Origin: Brevibacterium linens ATCC 9172
GTDB taxonomy: Bacteria; Actinomycetota; Actinomycetes; Actinomycetales; Brevibacteriaceae
Assembly (NCBI RefSeq): GCF_900169165.1
Contig: NZ_FXYY01000003.1
Span: 62,001 to 126,000 of the forward strand
DNA length: 64,000 nucleotides
Direction: 5' to 3'
Part shown: positions 27,237 through 36,368 of the stretch, one piece after another
Layout of the letters: each line of letters opens with the position of its first letter
Numbering within the stretch: position 1 is the first letter of the stretch
Position numbers and translations under genes: made by a program
The notes under the pieces: generated by a model
Told to the model about the DNA's origin: nothing
Database searches by the model: none
The model's input: the letters and a program-made list of their open reading frames with translations, nothing else

Positions 27237-28307
27237 ATGACTGAGCTGTTCGAACCGCTGACACTGCGCGGCACCGAGATTCCCAATCGCATCTGGCTGG
27301 CCCCGATGTGCCAGTACTCCTGCGAAGCCGAGGACGGAATGCCCGGCTCCTGGCATCTCGTCCACCTCGGCGCTCGGGCGCAGGGCGGATTCGGGCTCGT
27401 CCTCACCGAAGCCTCCGCCGTCGTGCCCGAAGGCCGAATCTCACCGCAGGACGCCGGGATCTGGAACGACGACCAAGCCGAATCATGGTCGGCCGTCGTC
27501 GACTTCGTCCATTCGCAGGGTTCTGCCATCGGCATCCAGCTCGCCCATGCCGGCCGCAAAGCCAGCACCTATCGACCCTTCTCAGGAGAACCGAAGGGCA
27601 GCGTCCCCGAGTCGGAGGGCGGGTGGCCCACATTCGGTGCCAGCCCCATCGCCTATCCGCAGCTGGCCGAGCCCGTGGAGATGACGAAGGACGACATCGC
27701 CGAGGTGGTCGCCGCCTTCGCAGCTGCGGCCCGCCGTTCGATCGACGCCGGATTCGACCTCGTCGAACTCCACGCCGCCCACGGCTACCTGCTCCATTCT
27801 TTCCTGTCGCCGCTGTCGAACCAGCGCAGCGACGAATACGGCGGCGACCTTGCCGGCCGGTCCCGTCTGCTTCACGAGGTCTATGCGGCCGTGCGAGCCG
27901 AAGTCGGTGACGATGTGCCGGTGTTCGTGCGCCTCTCGGCTAGCGAATGGACCGAGGGCGGATTCGACGTCGCTGAAGCCGCCGAGGTCAGTCGTGCACT
28001 GTCGGAGGTCGGGGCCGACCTCATCGACGTCTCCTCGGGCGGCAACTACCCGGTGCGGATTCCCATCGGTCCCGGCTATCAGGTGTCCCTGGCCGCCGCG
28101 ATTCGTGCCGAAGGGGTGCCGACGGGCGCCGTCGGACTCATCACCGATCCGAAGCAGGCCGAGACCATCCTCGGCACGGGACAGGCTGATGCGATCTTCA
28201 TGGCCCGAGCCGCTCTGCGCGAACCCTCGTGGCCGCAGCGCGCCGCCCACGTCCTCGGAGTCGAACCCGGACCCTACCCTCCGCAGTACACCCGCGGAGC
28301 CTGGTGA
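27237..28307 (+). CDS. Old Yellow Enzyme-family NADH:flavin oxidoreductase (YqjM-like)
   Basis: This 356-residue FMN protein reduces activated C=C bonds using NAD(P)H. It is of the thermophilic-like YqjM class: Cys25 in LAPMCQYS modulates the flavin, IQLAHAGRKAS holds FMN, HAAHGYLLHSFLSPLSNQR has the substrate-binding His pair, and the C-terminus has SSGG and FMARA phosphate-binding segments. The ATG has no clear Shine-Dalgarno sequence; CAGACT six bases upstream may be a weak -10. It follows the SLC13 gene by 28 bases. Confidence 0.92.
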   Translation: MTELFEPLTLRGTEIPNRIWLAPMCQYSCEAEDGMPGSWHLVHLGARAQGGFGLVLTEASAVVPEGRISPQDAGIWNDDQAESWSAVVDFVHSQGSAIGIQLAHAGRKASTYRPFSGEPKGSVPESEGGWPTFGASPIAYPQLAEPVEMTKDDIAEVVAAFAAAARRSIDAGFDLVELHAAHGYLLHSFLSPLSNQRSDEYGGDLAGRSRLLHEVYAAVRAEVGDDVPVFVRLSASEWTEGGFDVAEAAEVSRALSEVGADLIDVSSGGNYPVRIPIGPGYQVSLAAAIRAEGVPTGAVGLITDPKQAETILGTGQADAIFMARAALREPSWPQRAAHVLGVEPGPYPPQYTRGAW

Positions 28308-28356
28308 CCTGTCCCTGAACAGTTCGCAGCATCAGCACAGATTGAGGAGCGTGGAA

Positions 28357-29010
28357 ATGAACACGATCGAAACCGAGCACGTCATCATCCGCTCTATCGC
28401 GGTCTCCGAGATGGCGAACAACGTCTATCTGCTCACCGCCAAAGAGACAGGTTCCCAGGTGCTCATCGACGCCGCCGATGACGCCGAGGCGATCACCGAA
28501 CTCATCGGCTTGAGCGCACAGGACACCGAGGCCGAACCCACGCTGCGGGCGATCATCACCACCCACCAGCACTGGGATCATATTCGGGCGCTGCCGGCCA
28601 CCTCGGCGAACTATCCGGAGGCGATGACGATCGCCGGTGCCGCGGACGCGGCTGCCATCACCGAGGCGGAAGGAGTGGAGATCGCGCACCCTGTCGATCA
28701 CCTCGATGTCGGGGACTTCGGCGGATTCGTCCTCCAGGCCATCGCACTGCGCGGGCACACTCCCGGCTCGATCGCACTGCTTCTGAGCGACGGAGGTCAG
28801 ACGATCCTGTTCTCCGGTGATTCGCTGTTTCCGGGCGGGCCGGGCAAGACCTGGTCAGCGGAGGACTTCACCTCTCTCATGGACGACCTCGAGGAGCGGG
28901 TCTTCGGCGAACTTCCGGACGAGACTCTCGTCCTGCCCGGACACGGGGACTCGACGACCCTGGGTGAGGAACGTCCGAAACTGGGGGAGTGGCGTGAACG
29001 CGGCTGGTGA
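28357..29010 (+). CDS. Metallo-beta-lactamase-fold hydrolase
   Basis: The 217-residue protein has the zinc motif TTHQHWDH, the following His in RGHTPGSIALL, FSGDSLFPGG with the bridging Asp, and a terminal LPGHGDST. This is the glyoxalase II-like subgroup. These enzymes hydrolyse thioesters such as S-lactoyl or mycothiol conjugates. GAGGAG at 28344-28349 sets the start. It probably shares a transcript with the Old Yellow Enzyme gene 49 bases upstream. The substrate is not known. Confidence 0.92.
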   Translation: MNTIETEHVIIRSIAVSEMANNVYLLTAKETGSQVLIDAADDAEAITELIGLSAQDTEAEPTLRAIITTHQHWDHIRALPATSANYPEAMTIAGAADAAAITEAEGVEIAHPVDHLDVGDFGGFVLQAIALRGHTPGSIALLLSDGGQTILFSGDSLFPGGPGKTWSAEDFTSLMDDLEERVFGELPDETLVLPGHGDSTTLGEERPKLGEWRERGW

Positions 29011-29012
29011 CC

Positions 29013-29597
29013 TCAGCTCGGCAGCGCCGCGAAGCCGATGAGCGCCCAGGCGATGGCTGACAGACCGACGGCGATGATGCCGATGTTCCACCTGGTCTCG
29101 ATGACACGCTGTCCGCTGGGGTTGGCCAGCTCTGCGTCGCTGAGCGCCGCATAGCGATCGAGCACGGCATCGACGGCCGGGCTCGGGTCCTCGACGAGCT
29201 GACGCCTGCCCTGTTCATCCTTCTCCCATTTCTTGCCCTTGCCGGCCAGCGGCCATGAGGCGAACTTCTTCTCATGAGTGCGCACACTCAGACCGAAGTG
29301 TGTCTCGAAGCCGTCGACGAGATTCCACGGGATCGTCACGGTCTGCAGAGGGTTGACCAGGACGAGCTGCTGTCTGTGTAGCTCGACGCGGGGATAGCGA
29401 TAGAAGACGAAGACCAAGGTGCCGACGGCCAGAGGGATGCCTGCGGCGGCCAGACCGCGCAGCGTGAAATCGCCGAAGAGGATTGAGAGCACGCCCAAGG
29501 AGCAGAGCCCTCCGACGATGAAGAAGAGGGCCGTCGAACTCGTTGTCCGTACGACGGTCGGCTCGGTCTCATTGCGATCTATCTCACTGTCAGCCAC
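29013..29597 (-). CDS. PH-domain membrane protein, function unknown
   Basis: A 194-residue protein with two N-terminal membrane helices (about residues 24-66), a bacterial PH-like domain starting at RYPRVELHRQQLVLVNPLQTV, and a final helix near the C-terminus. Such proteins resemble YdbS/YdbT-type membrane PH proteins. The start is a GTG; a TAGGAT -10 (29609-29604) ends six bases from it, suggesting a leaderless mRNA. The stop codon is two bases from the convergent metallo-hydrolase stop. Confidence 0.78.
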   Translation of the reverse strand: MADSEIDRNETEPTVVRTTSSTALFFIVGGLCSLGVLSILFGDFTLRGLAAAGIPLAVGTLVFVFYRYPRVELHRQQLVLVNPLQTVTIPWNLVDGFETHFGLSVRTHEKKFASWPLAGKGKKWEKDEQGRRQLVEDPSPAVDAVLDRYAALSDAELANPSGQRVIETRWNIGIIAVGLSAIAWALIGFAALPS

Positions 29598-29855
29598 CTG
29601 ATCATCCTATCCATTGAGACTGAACAAAAGTTGTCTGTTCCCTTGGTTTCGAAACGGTAACGATTCCGAAATTTGCTCATTATGTGGACTCCGTCACAGT
29701 CTCCGGTGAATTAACTTTGTTGCAATCCATGTGAAAAGCATGAACGCGGTCACATGCGCGTCGGCTTCTGCCGTCCCGCTGGACGTGACCGGAATGCACT
29801 CCGGTTTGGGGTGCACGTACGAGGGTGACTCGCCCTAGAACAACAAGGAGAGAAC
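29598..29855. promoter_or_regulatory. Control region upstream of the peptide transporter operon
   Basis: About 258 bases without a gene. GGTAACGATTCC at 29656-29667 is an imperfect palindrome centred on CG that fits the ACG-centred LacI-family operator form. CATGTGA at 29727-29733 pairs with TCACATG at 29749-29755 with a 15-base spacer. ACCGGA at 29788-29793 pairs with TCCGGT at 29800-29805, a short hairpin in the probable leader. A confident -10/-35 pair could not be chosen. Confidence 0.4.
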
Positions 29856-31664
29856 GTGAACAAGCGCTTCCTCGCGGCCGGTGCCTCTGTGGCTGCCGCT
29901 GCAATGGTGCTCACCGCCTGCACACCCCCTGGTGGAGGCGACGACAGTGAATCGTCGAAGAACTCCCAGCTGAACATCGGTTGGAACGAATCGTTCCGAT
30001 CGATGAACACACAGACTGCCAACGGCAACGCTGTGTCGAACGCCATTCTCACCTATATGATGAATGACAACTTCGGCTACTACGACGACAACCTCGAGGT
30101 CCAGGACGGCGCGCTTGGCAAGCTCGAGAAGGTTTCAGACGACCCGTTGAAGATCAAGTACACCTTCAACGACGACGCAAAGTGGTCGGACGGCACCCCT
30201 GTCGACGCAGCGGACCTCGCTCTGACCTGGGCGGCCACGTCGTCGAACTTCAACACCGTCGAATCGAACAACAAAGACGACGGATCGGTGAAGGAGAACG
30301 ACGCGAAGACGGTCTATTTCGACTCGGCGTCTATCGGCCCTAAACTCGTCAAGGACTTCCCCGAGATCTCTGACGACGGTAAGGAAGCCACTTTCGAGTT
30401 CTCCAAGCCGTTCGCAGATTGGCAGACCGGATTCGCCGGCATCGGGCCCAACGGAGTGGGAGTTCCCTCCCATATTGTTGCGAAGAAGGCTCTCGGGATC
30501 GACGACCCGGATAAGGGCAAGGAAGCGATCCTCAAGGCCATCAAGGACAAGGACACCGAGAAGCTCTCGAAGATCTCGAACACCTGGAACACGGGGTTCG
30601 ACTTCACCTCGATGCCGGAGGACGAGGACCTGCTCGTGCATAACGGCCCGTACAAGATGACGAAGTTCGAAGAGGGCCAGTACGTCACCCTCGAACTCGA
30701 TGACAAGTACACCGGCCCGACCAAGCCGAAGGTCAACACCGTGACCGTCCGTTACAACGGAGATCCGATGGCAATGGTTCAGGCGATCGAGAACGGCGAG
30801 GTCGACTTCACCCAGCCGCAGGCGACCGCGGACGTGCTCTCTGCCGCGGAAGACATCGACGGCGTCAACGTCGATTCTGCCGATGGTGCGACCTATGAGC
30901 ATGTCGACTTCACTTTCGATAACAAGGGACCCTTCGACCCGGCCGCCAACGGCGGAGACGAGGACAAGGCGAAGAAGGTTCGTCAGGCCTTCCTCAGGAC
31001 CGTCCCTCGTCAGGACATCGTCGACAAGATCATCAAGCCCCTCAATGACAAGGCCGTCACTCGTGACTCCTTCAATCAGGTTCCCGGCTCCCCAATGTAC
31101 GACGAGATCGTCAAGGGCAACGGTATGGAAGACCTCAAGGAAGTCGACGTCGACGGTGCGAAGAAGCTGCTCAAGGAGGCCGGAGTCTCCAGCCCGACAG
31201 TTCGCGTCATGTACGACAATACGAACTCGCGTCGTCAGCAGGAGTTCCAGCTGATCAAGGAATCGGCCGAGAAGGCCGGCTTCAAGATCAAGGACGTCGG
31301 CGATGTCAACTGGGGCACCCGCCTCGGCGACGGTACCTACGACGTCTCGTTGTTCGGCTGGCAATCGGAGTCGACCGGTATCACTGATTCCGATGCGAAC
31401 TACCGCACCGGTGCTCAGAACAACTACGGCGGCTACTCGAACAAGAAGACGGACAAAATTCTCGACAAGATCGTCGGAGCTCCCGAATCCGAGCATGCGA
31501 AGCTGTCCACCGAGTTGGAAAAGCAGCTGACCGAGGACGCTTTCGGCGCACCGCTGTTCCAGCATCCAGAGCTCGTCATTTACCGGGACAAGCTGAAGAA
31601 TGCCAAGTCGACTACTGTTTCGCCGACAATTTTTTGGAACTACTGGGAGTGGGAAGTCAACTGA
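29856..31664 (+). CDS. Peptide/nickel-type ABC transporter substrate-binding lipoprotein
   Basis: This 602-residue lipoprotein (lipobox with Cys22 in VLTAC) belongs to the family 5 solute-binding proteins for oligopeptides and related compounds. FNDDAKWSDGTPVDAADLAL is the family signature near residue 105, and QAFLRTVPRQDIV follows in the second lobe. It captures substrate outside the membrane for the permeases encoded downstream. The start is GTG with AAGGAGAG. A hairpin after the stop would allow more binding protein than permease to be made. Confidence 0.93.
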   Translation: MNKRFLAAGASVAAAAMVLTACTPPGGGDDSESSKNSQLNIGWNESFRSMNTQTANGNAVSNAILTYMMNDNFGYYDDNLEVQDGALGKLEKVSDDPLKIKYTFNDDAKWSDGTPVDAADLALTWAATSSNFNTVESNNKDDGSVKENDAKTVYFDSASIGPKLVKDFPEISDDGKEATFEFSKPFADWQTGFAGIGPNGVGVPSHIVAKKALGIDDPDKGKEAILKAIKDKDTEKLSKISNTWNTGFDFTSMPEDEDLLVHNGPYKMTKFEEGQYVTLELDDKYTGPTKPKVNTVTVRYNGDPMAMVQAIENGEVDFTQPQATADVLSAAEDIDGVNVDSADGATYEHVDFTFDNKGPFDPAANGGDEDKAKKVRQAFLRTVPRQDIVDKIIKPLNDKAVTRDSFNQVPGSPMYDEIVKGNGMEDLKEVDVDGAKKLLKEAGVSSPTVRVMYDNTNSRRQQEFQLIKESAEKAGFKIKDVGDVNWGTRLGDGTYDVSLFGWQSESTGITDSDANYRTGAQNNYGGYSNKKTDKILDKIVGAPESEHAKLSTELEKQLTEDAFGAPLFQHPELVIYRDKLKNAKSTTVSPTIFWNYWEWEVN

Positions 31665-31702
31665 TCCGCGTCTGACGCGATCGGTTCTTCTCCAGCCTTG
31701 TT

Positions 31703-31733
31703 GCTGTGGGGATCACTGTGTGGTCCCCACAGC
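31703..31733 (+). terminator. Intra-operon hairpin after the binding-protein gene
   Basis: A perfect ten-base stem pairs 31703-31712 with 31724-31733, and GGCGTTTT follows. It lies in the 103-base gap between the binding protein and the first permease. It may be a partial terminator or an mRNA-stabilising 3' end, both common at this place in ABC operons. Confidence 0.7.
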
Positions 31734-31767
31734 GGCGTTTTCGGAAGATTGAAACGGAAGCCCCATT

Positions 31768-33312
31768 ATGATCAGATTCATCCTCCGACGACTGTTGTCG
31801 ACGGCGCTCGTGCTGCTCGTCGTCACCTTCGTCCTCTACCTGCTGCTCAACGTCGCCCTCGACTTCTTCTGGGACCTGCGTGCGAGCACCTCACCGAACA
31901 TCGAGGCCCTCTACGAGTCGCGTCGCAGGCTCCTCGACCTCGACACCCCCGCGATCGTCCGCTACTTCAAGTGGCTGGCCGGCGTCGGCGGCTGCGCCAT
32001 CGGCCAATGTGACTTCGGCATCGCCTGGAAGTCGGGCCAGGAGGTCACCGACCAGCTCCAGGGTGCGATCATCAACACGATCAAGCTCATCACCGCCTCG
32101 ACGATCGTGGCCATCATCCTCGGCATCGCCGTGGGCATGATCTCGGCGATCCGCCAGTACTCGGGCTTCGACTACTTCATCACCTTCGTCTCGTTCCTCC
32201 TCTACTCGCTGCCCGTCTTCTGGGTGGCGGTGCTGCTCAAGCAGTACGGGGCGATCGACATCAACAACTTCATCAACGATCCGACCCTGGAATCCTGGTG
32301 GCCGATCATCATCGGCTGTGTGGCCATGGGACTGTTCTGGATGGGTGCGCTCGGCGGCAGCGCGAAGCGCCGCATCATCACCTTCCTCGCCGCAGCCCTC
32401 ATCACCTTCGCCACCATCTACTACATCCTCGCCAGCGGCTGGATGCAGCACCCGTCGATCGGCCTCCTCGGTGTGATCGTCATCGGAGCCGGCGCAGCCA
32501 TCGTCATGACGTATCTGTCGACGGGGCTGAAGAACCGCCGGGTGCTCTACGCCTCGCTGACCACAGTCGTCGTCGGCGCGCTCCTGTACTGGCCGCTGAT
32601 GAACCTCTTCTACTACGTCGACATGAACTGGCTGTGGATGTTCGGGCTCTTCATCGTGGCGATCGCCGTCGCGATCGGCATCGGTCTGGCGTTCCGCGGT
32701 CCGGATCCCTGGGACACCGCACGCACAACGAGCTTCACCGCCATCATCGTGGCCGTGCTCATCTTCGCCGACAAAGTGTTTCAGGGCTGGCAGAAGTATT
32801 CCGATGACCCGGCCATCAACAATCGTCCGATCGCGACGATCGGCGCGTCGGCGCCGAACATCGACGGAGACTTCTGGATCACGAACCTCGACTCGTTCAC
32901 TCACCTGCTGCTCCCGTCGATCGCGCTGGTCCTCATCTCCTTCGCCTCCTACACCCGCTACACCCGCGGTTCGATGCTCGAGGTCATGGGACAGGACTAC
33001 ATCCGCACGGCACGAGCCAAAGGCCTCAACGAACGTACGGTGATCATGCGCCACGCACTGCGCAATGCGCTGCTGCCGCTGGCCTCGGTCATCCCTGTCG
33101 ACATCATCACGATGATCGGCGGCGCCGTCATCACGGAGACGATCTTCGGTTGGAACGGCATGGGCAAGCTCTTCATCGACTCGCTGCGCAACGCGGAGCT
33201 TGATCCGGTCATGGCCTACATCCTCATCACCGGCCTGCTCGCCATCATCGCCAACCTGGTCGCGGACTTCCTCTACGCCGTCCTCGACCCGAGAATCCGA
33301 GTGAACGCATGA
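31768..33312 (+). CDS. ABC transporter permease, DppB-type, enlarged
   Basis: The 514-residue permease is the first membrane subunit of the peptide transporter. The N-terminal helix MIRFILRRLLSTALVLLVV and the EAA coupling region RTARAKGLNERTVIMRHALR are typical of DppB/OppB. At 514 residues it is longer than the usual 310-340. The extra length lies mainly between about residues 170 and 345 and contains several more hydrophobic segments. It overlaps the next permease gene by four bases. Confidence 0.92.
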   Translation: MIRFILRRLLSTALVLLVVTFVLYLLLNVALDFFWDLRASTSPNIEALYESRRRLLDLDTPAIVRYFKWLAGVGGCAIGQCDFGIAWKSGQEVTDQLQGAIINTIKLITASTIVAIILGIAVGMISAIRQYSGFDYFITFVSFLLYSLPVFWVAVLLKQYGAIDINNFINDPTLESWWPIIIGCVAMGLFWMGALGGSAKRRIITFLAAALITFATIYYILASGWMQHPSIGLLGVIVIGAGAAIVMTYLSTGLKNRRVLYASLTTVVVGALLYWPLMNLFYYVDMNWLWMFGLFIVAIAVAIGIGLAFRGPDPWDTARTTSFTAIIVAVLIFADKVFQGWQKYSDDPAINNRPIATIGASAPNIDGDFWITNLDSFTHLLLPSIALVLISFASYTRYTRGSMLEVMGQDYIRTARAKGLNERTVIMRHALRNALLPLASVIPVDIITMIGGAVITETIFGWNGMGKLFIDSLRNAELDPVMAYILITGLLAIIANLVADFLYAVLDPRIRVNA

Positions 33313-34340
33313 GTACCAACAACGACAAACAGAACGCTCTCGCCCTCGACGAAGTCGGGGACAATGCGATCGAGTCGAAGGAGACCGAAGGTCTCTCCCA
33401 GGGCAAGATCGTCCTGCGCAAGTTCCTTCGCCACAAAGGCGCGATGATCTCGATCGTCGTCCTCGTGCTGGTGGCGATCTTCGCCTTCAGCGCACAGGGC
33501 TTCGGTGCTGTGCCAGGCTGGTGGAAGTTCAGCCATACGGCCTCCGGGCCCGTGGTCAACCCCGGGGGTGCCCCCACGTGGTCATTGGCGAACTTCTTCT
33601 CGCTCGGCGACCATCCGTTCGGACAGGATGAGATCGGTCGTGACAACTTCGCCAGGGTGATGAAGGGAACGCAGATCTCCCTGGTCGTCATGTTCATCAT
33701 CGGCATCGTGTGCCTGATCATCGGCACAGTTGTCGGCGCGGTCGCCGGTTACTACCGCGGTTGGGTCGATTCGGTGCTCATGCGCATCACCGACGGCTTC
33801 GTCATCCTGCCGGTTATCGTGGTCGGCTCCATCCTCGGTGTGCTCGTCGGCGGAGCGAACGGCCCGCTGCTCGGTGTGGCGCTGGGCTGCATCCTCTGGG
33901 TCGGCCTCGCGCGACTCGTCCGCGGTGACTTCATGTCTCTGCGCGAACGGGAGTTCGTCGATTCGGCCCGTGTGGCCGGAGCCAGCGACTTCCGAATCAT
34001 GTTCAAGCACATGCTGCCCAACGCCATGGGCGTCATCATCGTCAACACGACACTGATCATGAGCCAGGCGATCGTCCTCGAAGCCTCCCTGAGCTACCTC
34101 GGCTTCGGCATCAAACCGCCCGGCATCTCGCTCGGTCAGCTCATCAGCGAATACCAGACCTCCTTCGCCACACGCCCGTGGCTGTTCTGGTGGCCCGGCC
34201 TGTTCATCATCGTCATCGCTCTGTGCGTGAACTTCATCGGCGACGGTCTGCGCGACGCGTTCGACCCGCGGATGAAGACGATCCCGAGCTGGAGAAAGAT
34301 GAAGAAGGCCGAGCGCATGGCACAGAAGGAGGCGAAGTGA
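33309..34340 (+). CDS. ABC transporter permease, DppC-type
   Basis: The 343-residue second permease has a cytosolic N-terminal tail, the KFLRHKGAMISIVVLV first helix, and the DppC-type FGQDEIGRDNFARVM segment. The EAA loop is VDSARVAGASDFRIMFKHML. PGLFIIVIALCVNFIGDGLRDAFDPR is the characteristic last helix. It starts inside the stop of the preceding permease gene (ATGA) and its own stop overlaps the ATPase start (TGATG). All four genes are clearly one operon. Confidence 0.94.
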   Translation: MSTNNDKQNALALDEVGDNAIESKETEGLSQGKIVLRKFLRHKGAMISIVVLVLVAIFAFSAQGFGAVPGWWKFSHTASGPVVNPGGAPTWSLANFFSLGDHPFGQDEIGRDNFARVMKGTQISLVVMFIIGIVCLIIGTVVGAVAGYYRGWVDSVLMRITDGFVILPVIVVGSILGVLVGGANGPLLGVALGCILWVGLARLVRGDFMSLREREFVDSARVAGASDFRIMFKHMLPNAMGVIIVNTTLIMSQAIVLEASLSYLGFGIKPPGISLGQLISEYQTSFATRPWLFWWPGLFIIVIALCVNFIGDGLRDAFDPRMKTIPSWRKMKKAERMAQKEAK

Positions 34341-36262
34341 TGGCCGGGAAGACAGCAGATACCCAACCGAAGAAGGGCTCCCCGATCCTCGAGGTCAACG
34401 ACCTCGGAGTCCAGTTCTGGGTCAGCGACGAATGGTGGATGGCTGCCGAGCACCTCGACTACACCGTCAACGCCGGTGAAGTGCTCGCGATCGTCGGCGA
34501 ATCCGGTTCCGGCAAGTCGCAGTCGAGCATGTCCCTGCTCGGCCTCCTGCCGAGCAACGGCCGCGCGACGGGCTCAGCGAAGCTGGGCGGACGTGAGCTC
34601 ATCGGGATGCCGCCGGAGAGGATGCAGGCCGTGCGTGGCAACGACATCTCCGTGATCTTCCAGGAGCCGATGACGGCGCTCAACCCGGTCTACACCGCCG
34701 GGTACCAGATCGTGGAGACGCTGCGCGTCCACCTCGACATCGGACCCAGGGAAGCCAAGGAACGAGCCCTCGAGCTCATGCGGCTCGTCGAGATCCCGGA
34801 TCCCGAAGACCGGTTCCATTCGTTCCCGCACCAGCTCTCCGGCGGTCAGCGTCAGCGCATCATGATCGCGCAGGCTCTGGCCTGTCAGCCGAAGCTGCTC
34901 ATCGCCGATGAGCCGACCACGGCGCTCGACGTCACGGTGCAGGCCGAGATCCTCAAGCTCATGCGTGAGCTGAAGTCGAAGCTCGATGCCGGGATCATCC
35001 TCATCACGCACGATATGGGCGTGGTTGCTGATATGGCCGACCGCATCATCGTCATGCGCGCCGGCAAGGTGGTCGAGTCGGGCACCGCGGAGGAGATCTT
35101 CTATCATCCGCAGCATCCGTATACGAAGCAGCTCCTCGAGGCTGTGCCCCACCTCGGCGCGGGTAACGAAGGCGAAGTATTCGGCGGCAGTGTCGGCGAT
35201 GTCAGAGCCTCGCTGTCCGATATCAGCTCCGACCAGGTCTCGCACGTAGATGACCCGGTGGGGCGGCCGGAGGCCGGCGAAGGCGGCGACGCTCTCTCCG
35301 AGGCCGGGGCGGCCGATATGGCCGTGGCCGAGGCGCGTGCCCAGGCGACCGAACCGGATCGCCCCGACATCGAGATGGACTCCACGGACACGTATTACCA
35401 TCCCGGTTCGCAGGCGGACTTCTCGAAGCCTTCGGCACTGCAGCTGCGTGACGCCGCGATCGAGTATCCCGCGATCGGTCGGAAGAAAGCCTTCCGTGCC
35501 GCTCACCACATCAACCTCATGATCGCCCCGGGCGAAGTCGTGGGCCTGGTGGGAGAGTCCGGTTCGGGCAAGACCACGATCGGGCGCGCAGCTCTGGGGC
35601 TGCTGCCCACGGTCGAAGGCGATATGGTCGTCAACGGCACGAGCATCAAAGGCCTGAGCAATAAGCAGATGAGGCCTCTGCGCAAGGAAGTCGGAATCGT
35701 ATTCCAGGATCCCGGCTCCTCACTCAATCCGCGACTGCCGGTCGGGGAGTCGATCGGTGAGCCGCTCTATCTCCATGAGGGATTGAAGGGCCCGGAGCTG
35801 AGCAAGCGGGTCGAGGGGCTGCTGACCGCGGTCGAACTGCCGACCTCGATGCGCAACCGCTATCCGCATGAGCTCTCCGGCGGTCAGCGCCAGCGCATCG
35901 GCATCGCCCGTGCTCTGACTCTGCGACCGAAGCTGCTCATCGCCGATGAGCCGACGTCGGCGCTCGACGTGTCCGTGCAGGCGAAGGTCCTCGACCTGTT
36001 CGAAGGTCTGCAGCAGGAATACGGCTTCGCGTGTCTGTTCATCAGCCACGACCTGGCCGTGGTCGAACGCATCGCCGAGCGCATCGCGGTGATGCGCCAC
36101 GGCTACCTCGTCGAGATCGGCAAGTCCTCGCAGGTCGTGGCGAACCCCGTCCACCCGTACACACAGCGTCTGCTGTCGGCGGTTCCGGTTCCGGATCCGA
36201 CGGAGCAGCGCAAGCGCCGCGAGGCCCGCGACGCGGTCCTCGAGGCCACGATGAACGCCTGA
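34340..36262 (+). CDS. ABC transporter ATP-binding protein, fused DppD-DppF type
   Basis: The 640-residue protein carries two complete ATPase domains that drive peptide import. The first has VGESGSGKSQSS (Walker A), LSGGQRQRIMIAQAL (signature) and LLIADEPTTALDV. The second has VGESGSGKTTIG, LSGGQRQRIGIARAL and LLIADEPTSALDV. Each half ends with the oligopeptide-transporter C-terminal HPYT segment. An acidic linker with repeated Glu/Ala joins them around residues 275-360. Fusion of D and F subunits is frequent in actinobacteria. Confidence 0.95.
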   Translation: MAGKTADTQPKKGSPILEVNDLGVQFWVSDEWWMAAEHLDYTVNAGEVLAIVGESGSGKSQSSMSLLGLLPSNGRATGSAKLGGRELIGMPPERMQAVRGNDISVIFQEPMTALNPVYTAGYQIVETLRVHLDIGPREAKERALELMRLVEIPDPEDRFHSFPHQLSGGQRQRIMIAQALACQPKLLIADEPTTALDVTVQAEILKLMRELKSKLDAGIILITHDMGVVADMADRIIVMRAGKVVESGTAEEIFYHPQHPYTKQLLEAVPHLGAGNEGEVFGGSVGDVRASLSDISSDQVSHVDDPVGRPEAGEGGDALSEAGAADMAVAEARAQATEPDRPDIEMDSTDTYYHPGSQADFSKPSALQLRDAAIEYPAIGRKKAFRAAHHINLMIAPGEVVGLVGESGSGKTTIGRAALGLLPTVEGDMVVNGTSIKGLSNKQMRPLRKEVGIVFQDPGSSLNPRLPVGESIGEPLYLHEGLKGPELSKRVEGLLTAVELPTSMRNRYPHELSGGQRQRIGIARALTLRPKLLIADEPTSALDVSVQAKVLDLFEGLQQEYGFACLFISHDLAVVERIAERIAVMRHGYLVEIGKSSQVVANPVHPYTQRLLSAVPVPDPTEQRKRREARDAVLEATMNA

Positions 36263-36276
36263 GTTCGCCCCAGCTG

Positions 36277-36312
36277 ACGGCCACCTGCACGCGAGAGCGT
36301 GCGGGTGGCCGT
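36277..36312 (+). terminator. Terminator of the peptide transporter operon
   Basis: A 16-base stem with one mismatch pairs 36277-36292 with 36297-36312 around GAGA, followed by a T-containing stretch. The right arm runs into TACAAT (36312-36317), a candidate -10 for typA, so terminator and promoter abut. Confidence 0.8.
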
Positions 36313-36368
36313 ACAATTGTCTTTTGGGTCCGGGCTGGACCGATCTCTCTATCTCAAAAAGGTTCTAG

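Noticed and set aside
29727..29755. CATGTGA-N15-TCACATG as a GlxR/CRP site
   Set aside because: CRP-type sites need TGTGA-N6-TCACA; the spacer here is far too long.
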